A stretch of 64,000 nt of DNA, from NCBI GenBank assembly GCA_017745595.1, contig WMBV01000012.1:62001-126000 (forward strand). Direction: 5' to 3'. Below, one piece after another: positions 63,463 to 64,000 of this stretch. A model generated the notes under the pieces. That model did no database searches, was not told the DNA's origin, and saw only the letters and a list, made by a program, of their open reading frames with translations. The position numbers and the translations under genes were made by a program. Source of the stretch: Bordetella petrii. Lineage in GTDB: Bacteria; Pseudomonadota; Gammaproteobacteria; Burkholderiales; Burkholderiaceae_B. The number at the start of each line of letters is the position of its first letter. Positions within the stretch are counted from its first letter, which is position 1.

Positions 63463-64000
63463 ATGTCAAAAGCTCGGCCCGACTATGAACATCAATTGTG
63501 CGACCTGGTCGCGGCCTCGGCGCCGCTAATGGCCGCGCTACGGGCGGTTCGTTCGCTCGAGCTGTCATCGTGGTGCATCGGGGCGGGCGCTATCCGGTCA
63601 CTGGTGTGGAATTCCTTGCACGGCTTCAGTGGGGCGTCATACGGGGATGACGTAGACGTCGCATACTTCGATCCACACGCCGCCTCGGGGCACGAGGCGC
63701 AACTGCAAGATCGGCTGCGATGCCTGTGTCCCACAATCGATTGGGAAGTGACCAATCAGGCAAAGGTTCACGAATGGCTCGTCGATGATTCCGGCCATGC
63801 CGTGGCGCCGTTGACCTCACTGGAAGACGGGTTGGCTACCTGGCCAGAGTTCGCCACCTGCGTAGGCGTCCATTTGGACATCAACGATTCGGTACATGTC
63901 ATCGCGCCGTATGGCCTTGCCGACTTGTTCGAATTGCGCGTCAGGCACAACCCTCGTCGAGCCTCTTATTCAACGTTCCTAGCGCGCGTGCAGTCCAAGG
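63463..64000 (+). CDS. Nucleotidyltransferase family protein (PF06042-like), 3' end cut by window edge
   Basis: An open frame from ATG to the last base, at least 179 codons. Read by hand: WCIGAGAIRSLVWNSLHGF and SYGDDVDVAYFD, which match the nucleotidyltransferase family once called DUF925, with Gly-rich start and Asp-Asp-x-Asp metal site, then ECGTWP-type middle replaced by EDGLATWPEFATCVGV. The family transfers nucleotides to unknown targets. Lower GC and more varied codons than neighbours suggest it was acquired recently. Confidence 0.78.
   Translation, partial: MSKARPDYEHQLCDLVAASAPLMAALRAVRSLELSSWCIGAGAIRSLVWNSLHGFSGASYGDDVDVAYFDPHAASGHEAQLQDRLRCLCPTIDWEVTNQAKVHEWLVDDSGHAVAPLTSLEDGLATWPEFATCVGVHLDINDSVHVIAPYGLADLFELRVRHNPRRASYSTFLARVQSK

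Overview
The window is high-GC chromosomal DNA from a beta-proteobacterium, most likely Alcaligenaceae (Bordetella/Achromobacter-like). The reasons are four separate Bug/TctC-type periplasmic binding proteins without membrane partners, many acyl-CoA catabolic islands each with its own LysR or IclR regulator, an RND pump with LysR control, and a large family of intergenic hairpin repeats. I see no rRNA, tRNA, CRISPR array, phage or insertion sequence. The species call is inference.

Layout. (A) 1-10.2 kb: a minus-strand operon (Bug protein, two MaoC-type hotdog proteins, an HMG-CoA-lyase-like enzyme, MmgE/PrpD, a CaiB-type CoA-transferase cut by the window edge) faces a plus-strand pair of acyl-CoA dehydrogenases. 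A LysR regulator, a dienelactone hydrolase and a second Bug gene follow. (B) 10.2-13.9 kb: a TauD-type dioxygenase, a LysR regulator and an M81 (MlrC-like) metallopeptidase. (C) 14.0-23.4 kb: a LysR regulator and a peptide-uptake and peptidase operon (Dpp-like permeases and ATPases, S9 peptidase, binding protein, beta-lactamase-fold hydrolase). (D) 23.5-32.7 kb: a Bug gene and an IclR regulator, divergent from a beta-oxidation-like operon (crotonase, SDR, PcaIJ-like CoA-transferase, NMO-like flavoprotein, then MaoC/DUF35/cysteine-less thiolase), followed by a FadR-type regulator. (E) 32.9-39.0 kb: an IclR regulator divergent from Bug, SDR, two acyl-CoA dehydrogenases and a CaiB transferase. 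(F) 39.2-52.5 kb: a flavin reductase fused to an IclR-type effector domain, LysR, an LLM flavin monooxygenase, AtuA and DUF4387 proteins, a complete Liv-type ABC transporter, a metallo-beta-lactamase hydrolase, a second PrpD and a LysR. (G) 52.6-64 kb: more general genes, namely a HAD nucleotidase, ThpR, an RND efflux operon with LysR, an AI-2E transporter, a PhyH dioxygenase and a partial nucleotidyltransferase.

How it works together: islands A, D, E and F each pair an uptake protein with CoA activation (CaiB or PcaIJ-like) and oxidation, hydration or cleavage enzymes, so each probably degrades one organic acid. The substrates cannot be read from sequence. Two findings stand out. One is a MaoC/DUF35/thiolase-like trio in D whose thiolase has lost its nucleophilic cysteine, as expected for a retro-aldolase. 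The other is the reductase-sensor fusion in F next to an LLM monooxygenase. Operator-like repeats near both IclR genes and near the LysR of island A suggest regulon boundaries. Ten full copies of a hairpin with compensatory arm changes sit almost only at 3' gene ends, all in the second half of the window.
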